IMG/VR virus record: IMGVR_UViG_3300032322_000225
Location: 1-39,736 of that record
Reading direction: 5' to 3' (one strand)
DNA: 39,736 bases
DNA from: a virus
This document shows positions 21,201 to 29,747 of the stretch, piece by piece (the first letter of the stretch is position 1; each line of letters opens with the position of its first letter). A program made the position numbers and the translations under genes. The notes below the pieces were generated by a model that made no database searches, had not been told where the DNA came from, and saw only the letters and a program-made list of their open reading frames with translations.

Positions 21201-24200
21201 GCTTCAAACAGGAGCCGTTCCTGTGGCTGGCTATTCAGTAGCCGTTCGTGGTGCTACTTGGCAGATGCAACTTGATGATGTAGTTGCAGATAGTAACGCT
21301 GCTCGTGAGTCGTTGATTCAGCATATTGAGGACAATCTTAACAAGTTCGAGGGTGCAGACCACTTTGGAACATGGGTTGCTCCTAACGATAATGGCGTAC
21401 TTACCGTATGGGCTGAGCCTGTCAATGTTATTAAAGACCGTGCCAAAGCAGTTAAGATGGGCAAGGGTCGTAACCAGCAAGCAGTTGCTGACCTTGATAG
21501 AATAGCCAAACAAGATTTTGATAATGCTTTTATTAACACAGGGGGTACAGGCGATGAAGGAGCCAGCGAAGGGTTTGCACTGGGTCAAGTCAGAAAAGCC
21601 AGTTCAGGAAATGACACCGCAGGAACGCAGAGCGTTCGCGGAGGATTTAGCCGACCAAGTTATAGCCAGAGCACAAGCGAACTCGCAGACCTCATTGCCA
21701 ACGGCAAATATCCCGCCGATGGCATAATTAACCTTGTCCGTGAATTAGCAGACAGAGGTTCATTAACCAAGGCTAAGCATGAAAATCTTTTACAAAGACT
21801 TGATGCTCGTGTTGTACAAGAAACTCGTTTAAACGCTCCAAAGGCACGAGTTGGTACAGGTATGCGTACAACAAGACTTTACGATGGAACAGTTATTGAA
21901 CATCCTGATGCAGCGCAAGGTGAATTGGGAGATATTCTCATGCAGCGTACAGATAACGCTGACACCTACAAGTTAATGGCTGATGCTCCATCTCAGTTGT
22001 TTGCTGCTCGATACGGTGGTATGGAAGAATTGCGTTTGTCATCTAATGACCCACGCTACTTCAATGGCTACGCTAACTACCTTAACAACATGTGGCGCTC
22101 ACCAAGCGAAAACAAGATTGACCCAATCATTGAAAAGTTTTTAGATAACCAAACTCCAGAGCAAGTTGTTAGATGGTTACGCACAACCCCTGAGGGTAAA
22201 GCGTATGCATCTAAGATGAACATTGATGACAGGGCTTTCAAGGTACCTAGCGAGCGCCTCAATGTGGGCACTGATGCTGAGGACTTTGTAGGAAACCTAC
22301 ACTCTGCCTATGCCCGTTACCTTCCAGATGCTGAGATTCAAGAAGCATTTAGAAATAACCAACTAGATGAGATGTTCCTTCGTACACACTTTGCAGACCA
22401 GCCATCAATGCCAGACATCATTGGTAGCGTAGTTCCTACATCACCTGGAATTGAAGGTATGGGCGGAGCAGCGCAGGCTTTTGTACAAAAGGCTTTCTAC
22501 TTCCTAGGTTCATTACCTGAGACAACACTTGCTCGTCACCCATTGGCTCGTGCTGTGTACCGTGCAGAGATGAAGCAGCGTGGAGACATTGCTCTTTCAC
22601 TTAAGCGTTCACAAACAGGCGACCCAAAGGCTGAACTTACTCTTGATGAGATTAACGCTTTCCGTAAGGATGCTGTTGAGAGTACTCGTAGAGAAGTTAA
22701 TAAGACTCTCTTTACAATCGTGCGTAAGTCATACGCTGGCGAAAAGATGCGCTATATGATGCCGTTCTTTAACGCTTGGGAAAACTCTGTACGCCGTTGG
22801 ACTACCCTTTCAAAGGAAAATCCAGTAGCAGTTGCTCGTGCTGGTCAGATTACTTCTTCCCTAAGCAATCAGAATAACTATGTTGATAAAGATGGCAACC
22901 CATCAACTACTTTTAGTTACGATAGCAAGTTAGTTCTACCTATGCCAGAAACTTTTATGAAGTCAATGGAGAAGGTTCCTGGCGGTAAAGGTTTGGCTGA
23001 GGCTATCCGAAGCGCAGGAAGCCAAGTAAGTATTCCTATTCGCTCACTTGATGTTATGTTCCAGGGTGAACTACATGCTGGCTTTGGTCCAGTAGTTGCT
23101 ATCCCTGCTCAGTACCTTGAGTTGTTGCGCCCTGACTTTGAATCAGTCTTGCGCCCAATAATTCCATTTGGTGCAGATGATTCGCCAATTAAAACATTAT
23201 TGCCGCCTGCACTACAAAAGGCTGCACAACTTTGGTCAGGAACTCGTGATGGTTCATGGTCAAGAACATTTAATACTGTTTACCGTTATGAACTAATTAA
23301 GTATCGCCTAGGCGAGCGTGAGACTGAACCTACATTTCAAGAAATCAATGACCTGACACAGAACATGTACAAGGTTAAAATGCTTTCTAATCTTGTCTTG
23401 CCTTTTGCTGCACAGTATGACTCACCTTTGGGTTGGTATACACAGCAGTACCGCAAGATTCAACAGGCTTACGGCGCTCAGGCAGATGCTTTGTTCTTGC
23501 AGATGTACCCAGAAATGGGTGAGGCTACAATCTCAGCATCACTTAATAACACTGGCGTAGATGCTACACAGGCTGCCGTTGCTAACCTTAAGAAGTACAA
23601 CGGTCTAATTTCAAAGATTGGTACTACTACACCTGAGATGATTGGCTTCCTAGTCAATGACCCAGATGGCAAGTATGACTTTAGCCAAGCAGCATACCAA
23701 TGGCAGATGCGTAACTCTCCAGTTCCTGGCTCAACAGAAAACTTCCGTGGTCAGCGTAATCCAGCACTTCTTAAGCAAGATGCTCAGAAAAAGATGGGTT
23801 GGATTGATTACCGCAAGGCTATGGATTATCTTGACCAGCAACTATTTGCCCAAGGTTACACAGCATATTCAGAGCGCGGTGCCGAAGAACTTAATCTTGC
23901 CAAGCAAGCATTTACACAGCAATTAGCAGCAACAAATAAAGACTGGGCTGCTGACTTCTACAGCGTTGACAAGGGTAAATGGATTTACCGTATGCAGTCT
24001 ATTGAGACAATTCTTCGTGACCCACAATGGATGCAAGATAACGGTAACCAACCAGTAGTTGGAGCACTTGCTACTTACTATGTAACCCGCAAACAAATCG
24101 CTAGAGAACTTGCAAGCCGTAAGGCAAGCGGTGCAAGTGGTACATTAACAGCAGAAGATAACTCAGACCTTGAAGGTTTGTGGAATCAAACCATTGCAAC

Positions 24201-24276
24201 ACTTAAGCAGGAGTCGTTAGAGTTCAGCAGTTTCTATAACCGCTTTCTTCAAAACGACCCAGTAACATTGGGATAG
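18214..24276 (+). CDS. Giant internal virion / ejection protein, 2,020 residues
   Basis: This single gene takes 15 percent of the genome. It is almost entirely helical and charged. Its size and position after portal recall ejected internal proteins of short-tailed phages (T7 gp16, N4 vRNAP) and polyvalent proteins. Around residues 725-755 the stretch ILHHGSPVGLTGLNPN followed by TYSDDIANRYAEAG looks like the start of an ADP-ribosyltransferase fold (HG-S, then Y-[ST]-DD-x-A-x-x-YA). Other parts, such as MRYMMPFFNAWENSVRRW (about 1511-1528), are typical of phage internal proteins but have no assigned role. A short Ser/Gly-rich region near 1110-1170 coincides with an overlapping ORF. It starts in TAATG overlap with the previous gene. 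Confidence 0.75.
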   Translation: MSFLENLGNWADKSVKDFGNDIGWATAMQDLASVTTNDKSWVGDAFQLLGNTFKVTAAGATYLPRKAVGGILNNAVLPVFQASYETGGKLLREPLSAGLTGLATGNFQEAYAQRKEISAGQALAYLQSRFDPMKSELRGDFNIFDPKDREIFDTNWQYRTISGAYDTVFTTVTDPLGKVAKGVGLARKALITRPMGPEDASATSLAKDFFMPKSIRGVTIISPQTLATKINEGRTAEGGLYNTLEFLADNKGLKIRNHPVVDASNDADTMTYLLSEVNTVDDVADTLLAVSAKDTEAMARLVAKRKDLAFVYDRLKTVSELDKKIANNIPTNGIVQDENLLEAAQALVKLADEDPYIQYLTKLTEKGADLTKRTFAPSIAGKSAIRQAERKTARALGEQPSPTSYPTFGIFQPTKYHPVVAVINFAERWAGERPAGYFNANDSDSFNEMKAFGGMLRNLVGPTADTTITDHFDLFIKAGDIPEARARVATSFEDFAIAQLNQSLGISDETAAVIWNAYKGRRKVGMDAIRDRKFLMTDDNVILKIPYLERQGANALPMVDLENYARVMKENKGLIQAIEGSHGIIDPDRDRYVMGLLNDVWKASVLLRLGYTVRNTAEATMSILAKGYGLVAAADLSKEGAANWYQNRIIGIERLTDKNLVKKGIREDSVALRQELTRTQAERAQINSLNKEIDDQMEAVELAFKRGKLTQEQALEFLTISSYRTGEILHHGSPVGLTGLNPNRPLAMTYSDDIANRYAEAGIKTISASAIYKRQTGRAYTMPKNLRNAEGELIREGGVRKPSLAMQTIAADMRDGFRNSIAKGNRVELLNPQTGSYRAIDPDTVSQKMLVEGQFRIVKPGNQGQVVTSKVFGLPVDLRTFAGSRVRLGLNDYPELKALGLDMRKPDSWKGKEAELLEWMRANGVGKLTLPDTKANGRATVLVDPKMVETATQDPAADLARKRIETIRNTEALRNNESRIMDILKTTIQNQGGTFGLQTGAVPVAGYSVAVRGATWQMQLDDVVADSNAARESLIQHIEDNLNKFEGADHFGTWVAPNDNGVLTVWAEPVNVIKDRAKAVKMGKGRNQQAVADLDRIAKQDFDNAFINTGGTGDEGASEGFALGQVRKASSGNDTAGTQSVRGGFSRPSYSQSTSELADLIANGKYPADGIINLVRELADRGSLTKAKHENLLQRLDARVVQETRLNAPKARVGTGMRTTRLYDGTVIEHPDAAQGELGDILMQRTDNADTYKLMADAPSQLFAARYGGMEELRLSSNDPRYFNGYANYLNNMWRSPSENKIDPIIEKFLDNQTPEQVVRWLRTTPEGKAYASKMNIDDRAFKVPSERLNVGTDAEDFVGNLHSAYARYLPDAEIQEAFRNNQLDEMFLRTHFADQPSMPDIIGSVVPTSPGIEGMGGAAQAFVQKAFYFLGSLPETTLARHPLARAVYRAEMKQRGDIALSLKRSQTGDPKAELTLDEINAFRKDAVESTRREVNKTLFTIVRKSYAGEKMRYMMPFFNAWENSVRRWTTLSKENPVAVARAGQITSSLSNQNNYVDKDGNPSTTFSYDSKLVLPMPETFMKSMEKVPGGKGLAEAIRSAGSQVSIPIRSLDVMFQGELHAGFGPVVAIPAQYLELLRPDFESVLRPIIPFGADDSPIKTLLPPALQKAAQLWSGTRDGSWSRTFNTVYRYELIKYRLGERETEPTFQEINDLTQNMYKVKMLSNLVLPFAAQYDSPLGWYTQQYRKIQQAYGAQADALFLQMYPEMGEATISASLNNTGVDATQAAVANLKKYNGLISKIGTTTPEMIGFLVNDPDGKYDFSQAAYQWQMRNSPVPGSTENFRGQRNPALLKQDAQKKMGWIDYRKAMDYLDQQLFAQGYTAYSERGAEELNLAKQAFTQQLAATNKDWAADFYSVDKGKWIYRMQSIETILRDPQWMQDNGNQPVVGALATYYVTRKQIARELASRKASGASGTLTAEDNSDLEGLWNQTIATLKQESLEFSSFYNRFLQNDPVTLG
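21554..21727 (+). CDS. Candidate nested gene inside the giant protein gene
   Basis: A 57-residue ORF lies in the +1 frame relative to the giant gene. It would encode a soluble helical protein (HWVKSEKPVQEMTPQERRAF, then a long amphipathic helix). A G-rich sequence precedes ATG 21554. In the host frame this stretch becomes Ser/Gly-rich and shifts to codons rare elsewhere in that gene (AGC, GGG, GTC, CTC, CCC, ACG), as expected if the nested frame is under selection. Comparative data are needed. It may also mark a former insertion or frameshift pair. Confidence 0.4.
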   Translation: MKEPAKGLHWVKSEKPVQEMTPQERRAFAEDLADQVIARAQANSQTSLPTANIPPMA

Positions 24277-24280
24277 GACT

Positions 24281-25516
24281 ATGACTAATAAAGAAAAAGA
24301 AGCGTTAGTAAAAGCAGCGTTCCCAGGTATTGAGGGCATGGACCTTTCTGTTGCCATTGGTTTTGTAGAAGATAATGATACCGTTACAACATATAAAAAC
24401 CGTGTTAAACAACCACCAAAGGTTTTGGCTGGCACAGTTATTACGCCAAAAGATGTAGTTAAACTTGGCGTTAAAGGTGGCAAGGCTGGTGTCGAATTAG
24501 TTAAGTCTGTGCTTGCTAAAAAAACTCCAGCCAAAGCAGCAGAAGAAGCAGCCAAGAAAAGCAAAATGAGCCTTAAGAAAAAGGCTGTTATTGGCGGCGG
24601 TGTTCTTGCGGTAGGTCAAGCAGGTTCAATGTTAATGAACCGACAGGGTGCAGAAATAGATGTTAATGCATCTGCTGCTGAACTCCAGGCTCAAGATTCA
24701 TTTGCTCAAGCCCTTGCTAATGCTGATGCTCAAGGTATAGATGTCACACAATTTTTACAAGGGAATACAGCCCAACAACTTGGACTAGGTGCCAACAACA
24801 TCGGAAACTTTATGGCAGCAAGAGGTTATGTAAACCCACTGCAAGGTTTAAACGGTATTGGTGTATTTACTGGAAAAGAAACAGAAACTTTAGTTCCTCG
24901 CCGTAAGTTTGGTGGAACCCTTGCAATTTCTAAGCCAGAGATTGTTGGTCTTGCTGATTGGAACAAAAGTTTTCCAGTAGACCTAGCAGGCATTGCTGCT
25001 GCTAAGCAAAAGTTTGTTTCCGCTGGAGTTCTTTCTCCAACTGCAGATTTGACTCAGGTTAAAACAGCATGGAATCAATATGGTCAGTTGTCACTAGACT
25101 ACTCTCGTGCTGGTAACAAGGTTAGCCCATGGCAACTCCTTGATATTCAAAAAGGATTAACAGGTAGCGGTAGCCAGACTAGCACCACTATTGATGTAAG
25201 TCCTATGGCTGAGGCTGATATTAGAACTACCGCAAAGCGACAACTTGCTCAATCACTTGGCTTGGCTACAGTTGATGACAAAATGTATAAAGAGATTCTT
25301 TCTATTGTTCGCAAGAAAGAAGCAAAGAATCCAACCAAGACAGTACGCACAACTACTGGTAATACAACTAGAGTTAAAACAACACCAGGTTATGGACCAA
25401 CAGATGTGCTTGCTGATGTCGAGGCTTATGCAAAGCAAGACCCACGATACGCAGAGTTCCAAACAGCAGATGTGTTTGGCAACGCTCTGGTCAAAGCGTT
25501 AGGACTTAAATCGTAA
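24281..25516 (+). CDS. Probable internal virion protein with membrane-like segment
   Basis: This 411-residue protein has a basic Lys/Ala region (about 72-102), followed by a Gly/Ala-rich hydrophobic stretch (AVIGGGVLAVGQAGSMLM, about 102-119) that could insert in a membrane. The remainder is Ala/Gln-rich, then mixed. It follows the giant protein gene by 4 bases and overlaps the next gene by 1 (TAATG). Together the three proteins from 18214 to 26520 look like an ejection set. No family is recognised. Confidence 0.6.
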   Translation: MTNKEKEALVKAAFPGIEGMDLSVAIGFVEDNDTVTTYKNRVKQPPKVLAGTVITPKDVVKLGVKGGKAGVELVKSVLAKKTPAKAAEEAAKKSKMSLKKKAVIGGGVLAVGQAGSMLMNRQGAEIDVNASAAELQAQDSFAQALANADAQGIDVTQFLQGNTAQQLGLGANNIGNFMAARGYVNPLQGLNGIGVFTGKETETLVPRRKFGGTLAISKPEIVGLADWNKSFPVDLAGIAAAKQKFVSAGVLSPTADLTQVKTAWNQYGQLSLDYSRAGNKVSPWQLLDIQKGLTGSGSQTSTTIDVSPMAEADIRTTAKRQLAQSLGLATVDDKMYKEILSIVRKKEAKNPTKTVRTTTGNTTRVKTTPGYGPTDVLADVEAYAKQDPRYAEFQTADVFGNALVKALGLKS

Positions 25517-26520
25517 TGGCAATGGAATCAATCGGCGGTATTCTTTACTCAAACGGCAAGCCATTTACTGGCGAATACGGTGGCAAAAAGTATAAGGCTG
25601 GTCTTGTAGAAACAGAAGCGCCTCCTATGGCAACCTGGATTATTACTGCGCTTCAAACTATTCCTGAACTTAACGCTGTCTATCAGAAAGTTCGTAACCC
25701 TGACGGCTCATTTAAATATGATGCTGCAACTATTGCAACAATGATTAACGACACTGAGTGGTACCGTTTAAACGGACCAACAGTGGCTCAAAAACTTCTT
25801 GACCGTATTAAAGGCGGAGAAAATAACTACCGTGAAGGCGTTAACGAATACCGTCAGATAGTCTCAAAGACTGCTACAGACCTTGGCTTAGATGCCACTG
25901 ACCCAGGTATTTCTCAGTACCTATCAGCCTTGGGCGAAAACGCATATCTTCATAACTGGACACCATCGCAACTTGAAGGCGTTATCACAAGCAACCCTGA
26001 AATTGTTAAGCGAATTAAGGGTGGGCTTTACTCAGCACAGACTCAGGATGTTGCTGATTGGGCACGGACCATGGGCATGGAACTTACTGCTGGTGATAGA
26101 ACAAACTTTACACAGCGCCTTATGGGTTTTACAGACAAGAACGGTGTTCGTGTTCGCTCCACTGTTGATGACATTAAAGCAGAGATTCGCAAGAACACTG
26201 CTACTAAGTATGGAGTCTTTGCAGACCAAATTAACGCAGGTGTAACCCTTTGGGACTTGACATCTAACTACCGTCAGAAGGCTGCAGACCTACTAGAGGT
26301 TGACCCAGACACTATTAAATGGGATGACCCACTGTTTAAAGACGGAAAGATTTTTCAGTCTGTTGACCCTAAGGACCCAAGCAAGATTATTGCTCGACCA
26401 TTATGGGAAGCAGCCAAAATGATTAAAGCAGATGAGCGTTGGCAATACACAAAAAATGCTGATGAGACTTACATGAATTACGGCAAAGCAATGTTGACTA
26501 AGTTTGGGATGGTGTCATAA
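25516..26520 (+). CDS. Probable internal virion protein
   Basis: The 334-residue protein has no recognised domain. It has aromatic and Gly-rich N-terminal strands (SIGGILYSNGKPFTGEYGGK) and a mainly helical remainder. The start shares an A with the previous stop, and the stop shares a base with the next start. The strict coupling in this run of genes suggests fixed stoichiometry in the particle. A GTTTAAAC encodes Leu-Asn. An alternative start is ATG 25522. Confidence 0.6.
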   Translation: MAMESIGGILYSNGKPFTGEYGGKKYKAGLVETEAPPMATWIITALQTIPELNAVYQKVRNPDGSFKYDAATIATMINDTEWYRLNGPTVAQKLLDRIKGGENNYREGVNEYRQIVSKTATDLGLDATDPGISQYLSALGENAYLHNWTPSQLEGVITSNPEIVKRIKGGLYSAQTQDVADWARTMGMELTAGDRTNFTQRLMGFTDKNGVRVRSTVDDIKAEIRKNTATKYGVFADQINAGVTLWDLTSNYRQKAADLLEVDPDTIKWDDPLFKDGKIFQSVDPKDPSKIIARPLWEAAKMIKADERWQYTKNADETYMNYGKAMLTKFGMVS

Positions 26521-27890
26521 TGGCAGTACCAGATAAAGCAAGACCTGATACAGCCGTTAGAGTTGAAAAAGGTGACACCCTTAGCGCTATTGCTAAAGCC
26601 AATGATTTAACACTTAAAGAACTTTATGCGTTAAATCCAAAGTTTAAAGAGGACCCTAAATACAAGGGTGGCAATTTAATTTTTAGCAACACACTGGTTA
26701 ACATTGCTCCATCAACAGGTATCAGCGCAACTGCTAAAGTTGAAAAACCTTTTGTTCCTCCAGTAGTTACTGTGCCACCCGTAGTTGTACCACCTGTTAT
26801 ACCAGTTGAGCCAGAACCGCCTGTAGTACCTCCAGTCGTACCTCCAGTGGTACCACCCGTAGTCCCACCTGTCGTGCCACCGTTTACATACACTGGTCCA
26901 ACAGGAGTAGCACCTGGTCAGGTAGATGGCGGAGGAGCCACTGGTGCTATGCCAGGAGGCGCTACAGGATTCTCTGGTGGATTTACTCAGGCTGACATTG
27001 ATAAGGCTTTTAAAGAAGGCGAAGCAACAGCAACTAAGGTTGCAGCAGATAATGCCTTTGCAGTAAAGATGAAAGCATCTGACAAGTTGATTAACTTGTT
27101 CAAGGCTCAGGGTATTGAGGACCCTAAGTTTGCTGAGTTTATTACTAACAACATTATCAACGATGTATCTGAGGCACAGACTCTTATTGAGATTTATGAC
27201 CAGCCAGCGTACAAACTACGCTTTCCTGGCATGGACTCACTTCGTAAGAAGAACCGTACTATTGATGAAAAGACATATATCGGACTTGAAAATCAGATAG
27301 TTCAAACTCTTAAGTTCTTTGACCTACCTAAAGGTTTTTATGATGACCGTGCAACTCTTGGAAAGATTATTGGTAACGAAGTATCTCCAAAAGAGGTACA
27401 AGACAGAGCACAGATGGCTCAAGACTTAGCCCGTGCTGCTGACCCAAATGTTCGCCAGTCACTTATGGACTTCTATAAAGTGGGCGAGGGTGGCATTACT
27501 GCTTACTTCCTTAACGCAGATGCTGCGTTGCCATTGCTTGAGAAATCTGCCAAGGCTGCTGAGATTGCAGGTATTGGTAAGACATACGGCTTTAATGAGT
27601 TTGGCATGTCAGAAGCAGAAGCACTTGGTGTTAAGGATTCCTATGCAAAACTTAGCCAGACAGATATGACTAAAGCCTTTGGTCGAGCAGCACAACTTGC
27701 TGCAACACAGTCACGACTTTCTTACCTTGAAAAGGGTCAATACTCAGATAGAGAAGCATTGGCTGCTACAATAGAAGGTGACCAGCAAGCAATACTTGCA
27801 TCAGAAAAACGAGCACAGCGAGAGCAAGCACGCTTCGGTGGCTCAAGCGGATTGAGCGCAGCCTCACTTCGCACTGGTTCCAACATATAA
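26520..27890 (+). CDS. LysM-domain virion protein with Pro-Val repeat linker
   Basis: The 456-residue protein has a LysM domain near the N-terminus (about 12-60: VEKGDTLSAIAKANDLTLKE and following), which binds peptidoglycan glycan. A Pro/Val repeat linker (about 77-120) made mostly of PPVVPPV units follows, then a Gly-rich stretch and a long helical C-terminal part. It probably contacts the cell wall during entry or anchors an ejected complex to the wall. It belongs to the coupled set of internal virion genes. The repeat is encoded by degenerate, not identical, codons, so it has been maintained as protein. Confidence 0.75.
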   Translation: MAVPDKARPDTAVRVEKGDTLSAIAKANDLTLKELYALNPKFKEDPKYKGGNLIFSNTLVNIAPSTGISATAKVEKPFVPPVVTVPPVVVPPVIPVEPEPPVVPPVVPPVVPPVVPPVVPPFTYTGPTGVAPGQVDGGGATGAMPGGATGFSGGFTQADIDKAFKEGEATATKVAADNAFAVKMKASDKLINLFKAQGIEDPKFAEFITNNIINDVSEAQTLIEIYDQPAYKLRFPGMDSLRKKNRTIDEKTYIGLENQIVQTLKFFDLPKGFYDDRATLGKIIGNEVSPKEVQDRAQMAQDLARAADPNVRQSLMDFYKVGEGGITAYFLNADAALPLLEKSAKAAEIAGIGKTYGFNEFGMSEAEALGVKDSYAKLSQTDMTKAFGRAAQLAATQSRLSYLEKGQYSDREALAATIEGDQQAILASEKRAQREQARFGGSSGLSAASLRTGSNI

Positions 27891-27949
27891 GAATCCCCAC
27901 CCTGACCGACTAGCCCAGGGGGGCGTACAAGACTAGGAGCGATAGCCAG

Positions 27950-27969
27950 CATGGTTTCCCCGAACCATG
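27950..27969 (+). other. Hairpin in the leader of the scaffold gene
   Basis: CATGGTT (27950-27956) and AACCATG (27963-27969) form a 7-pair stem with a 6-base loop. It lies in the 121-base gap between the LysM protein and scaffold genes, which also has a G-run. No T-run follows. The gap may hold an internal promoter or processing site that raises scaffold and capsid expression. Confidence 0.45.
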
Positions 27970-28011
27970 TTGTGGATTGCGAATACAACAACTAACAAGG
28001 GAGATAGGTAG

Positions 28012-28479
28012 ATGGCTACCAATTATGACGATGACGATTTCGATGAGGACTTTGAACCTCAAGATGTTGTCAAGCAATTACGCAGAGTAAACAAAACGCT
28101 AGAAAAGCGTTTGAAAGAACTCGAAGTAGAAGCAACAACTCTAAAGAATCAGACTCGTCAACGCACCGTAAAGGATGTGTTGACTGCAAAGGGTATTAAC
28201 CCAAAGGTCGCAGCGTTCATACCCCAGGACTTAGAGGCTTCGGAAGAAGCAGTTAATAACTGGCTTAATGAATATGGCGATGTATTCGGTGTTAACCAAG
28301 ATGCCAAAGAAGGCGAGAGCCAGGCATCGAACAACCCAGCACTACAAGCACAAAAGAGAATCAACGATGTTGTATCAACAGGTACTCCTCCAGGAGTAGA
28401 TGAAGATGCAATGGCAAAGATTCTTAACGCTACAAGTGCTGCAGAACTCAGCGCAATACTCGGTGTTTCAGTTCAATAA
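28012..28479 (+). CDS. Capsid scaffolding protein
   Basis: The 155-residue protein sits directly before the capsid gene. It has a strongly acidic N-terminus (a run of Asp/Glu in residues 4-17), a predicted coiled coil (about 18-48: VVKQLRRVNKTLEKRLKELE), and a small C-terminal domain. This is the common layout of scaffolds that guide procapsid assembly and then leave. GGGAGATAGGTAG precedes ATG 28012. The assignment rests on composition and position. Confidence 0.75.
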   Translation: MATNYDDDDFDEDFEPQDVVKQLRRVNKTLEKRLKELEVEATTLKNQTRQRTVKDVLTAKGINPKVAAFIPQDLEASEEAVNNWLNEYGDVFGVNQDAKEGESQASNNPALQAQKRINDVVSTGTPPGVDEDAMAKILNATSAAELSAILGVSVQ

Positions 28480-28512
28480 CTCAAACTACCAATCACCAGG
28501 AGGTGAACCCAC

Positions 28513-29682
28513 ATGGCATACACAGATTCGTCAGCACTCGCTGGCTTAGTCAAGCAAGCGTATGACCGCTATGTAGAGTTTGCGCTTCGTTCACAGCCAC
28601 TGATTCGTTCAGTAGCCGACAAGCGCCCTGCTCAACAGGCAATGCCAGGTTCAAGTGTTGTATTCTCAATTTACAACGACTTGGCACCAGCAACCGCATC
28701 ACTATCAGAAACAACTGACCCAGATGCAATCGCACTATCAGATGTAACAACAGTTGCAGTAACACTACAGGAATACGGAAACGCATCTCTTGTAACACGC
28801 AAGTTGCAACTATTCTCACTATCAGATGTTGACCCTGCAGTAGCAGACATCATCGCTTACAACATGGCTGACTCACTAGACCGTCTTGCAATGGATACTC
28901 TCCGTCAAGGCACAAATGTTATCTACGGTGGCTCACGCACATCAACAGCAACAATCACAGCATCAGATACAATTACTGCTGCTAATATCCGCCGTGCTGT
29001 TGCAAAACTTCGTTCAAACAAGGCTGTTCCTCGTGAAGGTTCACTTTACTGGACAGGTATCCACCCAGAAGTTTCACACGACCTTCGTGCTGAAACAGGT
29101 GTTGGTGGATGGAACGACATGCACAAGTACGCAGAGACAGGCACAGGAAACTTCTGGGCTGGCTCAATCGGAACCTACGAAGGCGCTTTCTTTGTTGAGA
29201 CACCTCGTATGTACCGTGCTGCAGATGGTGCAGACCAGACAGCACTTGCTACAACAGCAGTAACTGTTGCTGGCGCATCAGGTGGATTTACACTTGGTGT
29301 TGCTTCTTCATCTGTAATCGCTACTTCTGCAGAAGCAGGAGATAAGATTTCAGGTACAGGTATTGCATCAGGTGCTCTAATTACAGCACTTACAACAGTA
29401 GGTTCAACAACAACAATCACTGTAAACCTTGCACACACTGCAGCAGTTACAGCGACAACAGTTGTAACAGTAACTCCAGAAACACCTGTCTACCGCACAA
29501 TTATCTGTGGTAAGCAAGCACTTGCTGAGGCAGTTGCACAGGAGCCAAATGTTGTCATCGGACCAGTTACAGACAAGTTGCTCCGCTTCCGACCAATCGG
29601 TTGGTACGGCGTACTTGGCTTTAGCCTTTACCGTCAGGCAGCACTTTTCCGCATTGAGACAGGTTCTTCAATCGCTGGATAA
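28513..29682 (+). CDS. Major capsid protein, N4-gp56-like, with inserted beta domain
   Basis: This 389-residue protein fits the N4-gp56 family of HK97-fold capsid proteins: an N-terminal arm, TLQEYGNASLVTRKL, ADSLDRLAMDTLRQGTN, and a C-terminal block (about 327-389) with YRTIICGKQALAEAV and GWYGVLGFSLYRQAALFRIE. Between about residues 243 and 324 lies an inserted Thr/Ala/Val-rich segment (containing GDKISGTGIASGALITAL) that looks like a surface beta domain. An excellent AGGAGGTG precedes ATG 28513. Codon use is biased to A/C-ending codons more than in neighbours, consistent with very high expression. Confidence 0.88.
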   Translation: MAYTDSSALAGLVKQAYDRYVEFALRSQPLIRSVADKRPAQQAMPGSSVVFSIYNDLAPATASLSETTDPDAIALSDVTTVAVTLQEYGNASLVTRKLQLFSLSDVDPAVADIIAYNMADSLDRLAMDTLRQGTNVIYGGSRTSTATITASDTITAANIRRAVAKLRSNKAVPREGSLYWTGIHPEVSHDLRAETGVGGWNDMHKYAETGTGNFWAGSIGTYEGAFFVETPRMYRAADGADQTALATTAVTVAGASGGFTLGVASSSVIATSAEAGDKISGTGIASGALITALTTVGSTTTITVNLAHTAAVTATTVVTVTPETPVYRTIICGKQALAEAVAQEPNVVIGPVTDKLLRFRPIGWYGVLGFSLYRQAALFRIETGSSIAG

Positions 29683-29695
29683 AGTAATTGTAGTT

Positions 29696-29723
29696 GAGGG
29701 GGCGGTGCATGTGCCCGCCCTCT
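29696..29723 (+). terminator. Hairpin after the capsid gene, possible attenuator
   Basis: GAGGGGGCGG pairs with CCGCCCTC with a two-base bulge and a loop of about 8 bases. It follows the capsid stop by some 14 bases. No true T-run follows (TCTCTCT), so full termination is doubtful. A weak terminator or 3'-end stabiliser that keeps capsid message above downstream messages would fit. Confidence 0.5.
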
Positions 29724-29747
29724 CTCTACACCAATAAAGGAGAAACA

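Noticed and set aside
26624-26893. Gly-Thr-rich minus-strand ORF
   Set aside because: It is an antisense shadow of the Pro/Val repeat in the LysM protein. It is not supported by a start signal or neighbours.
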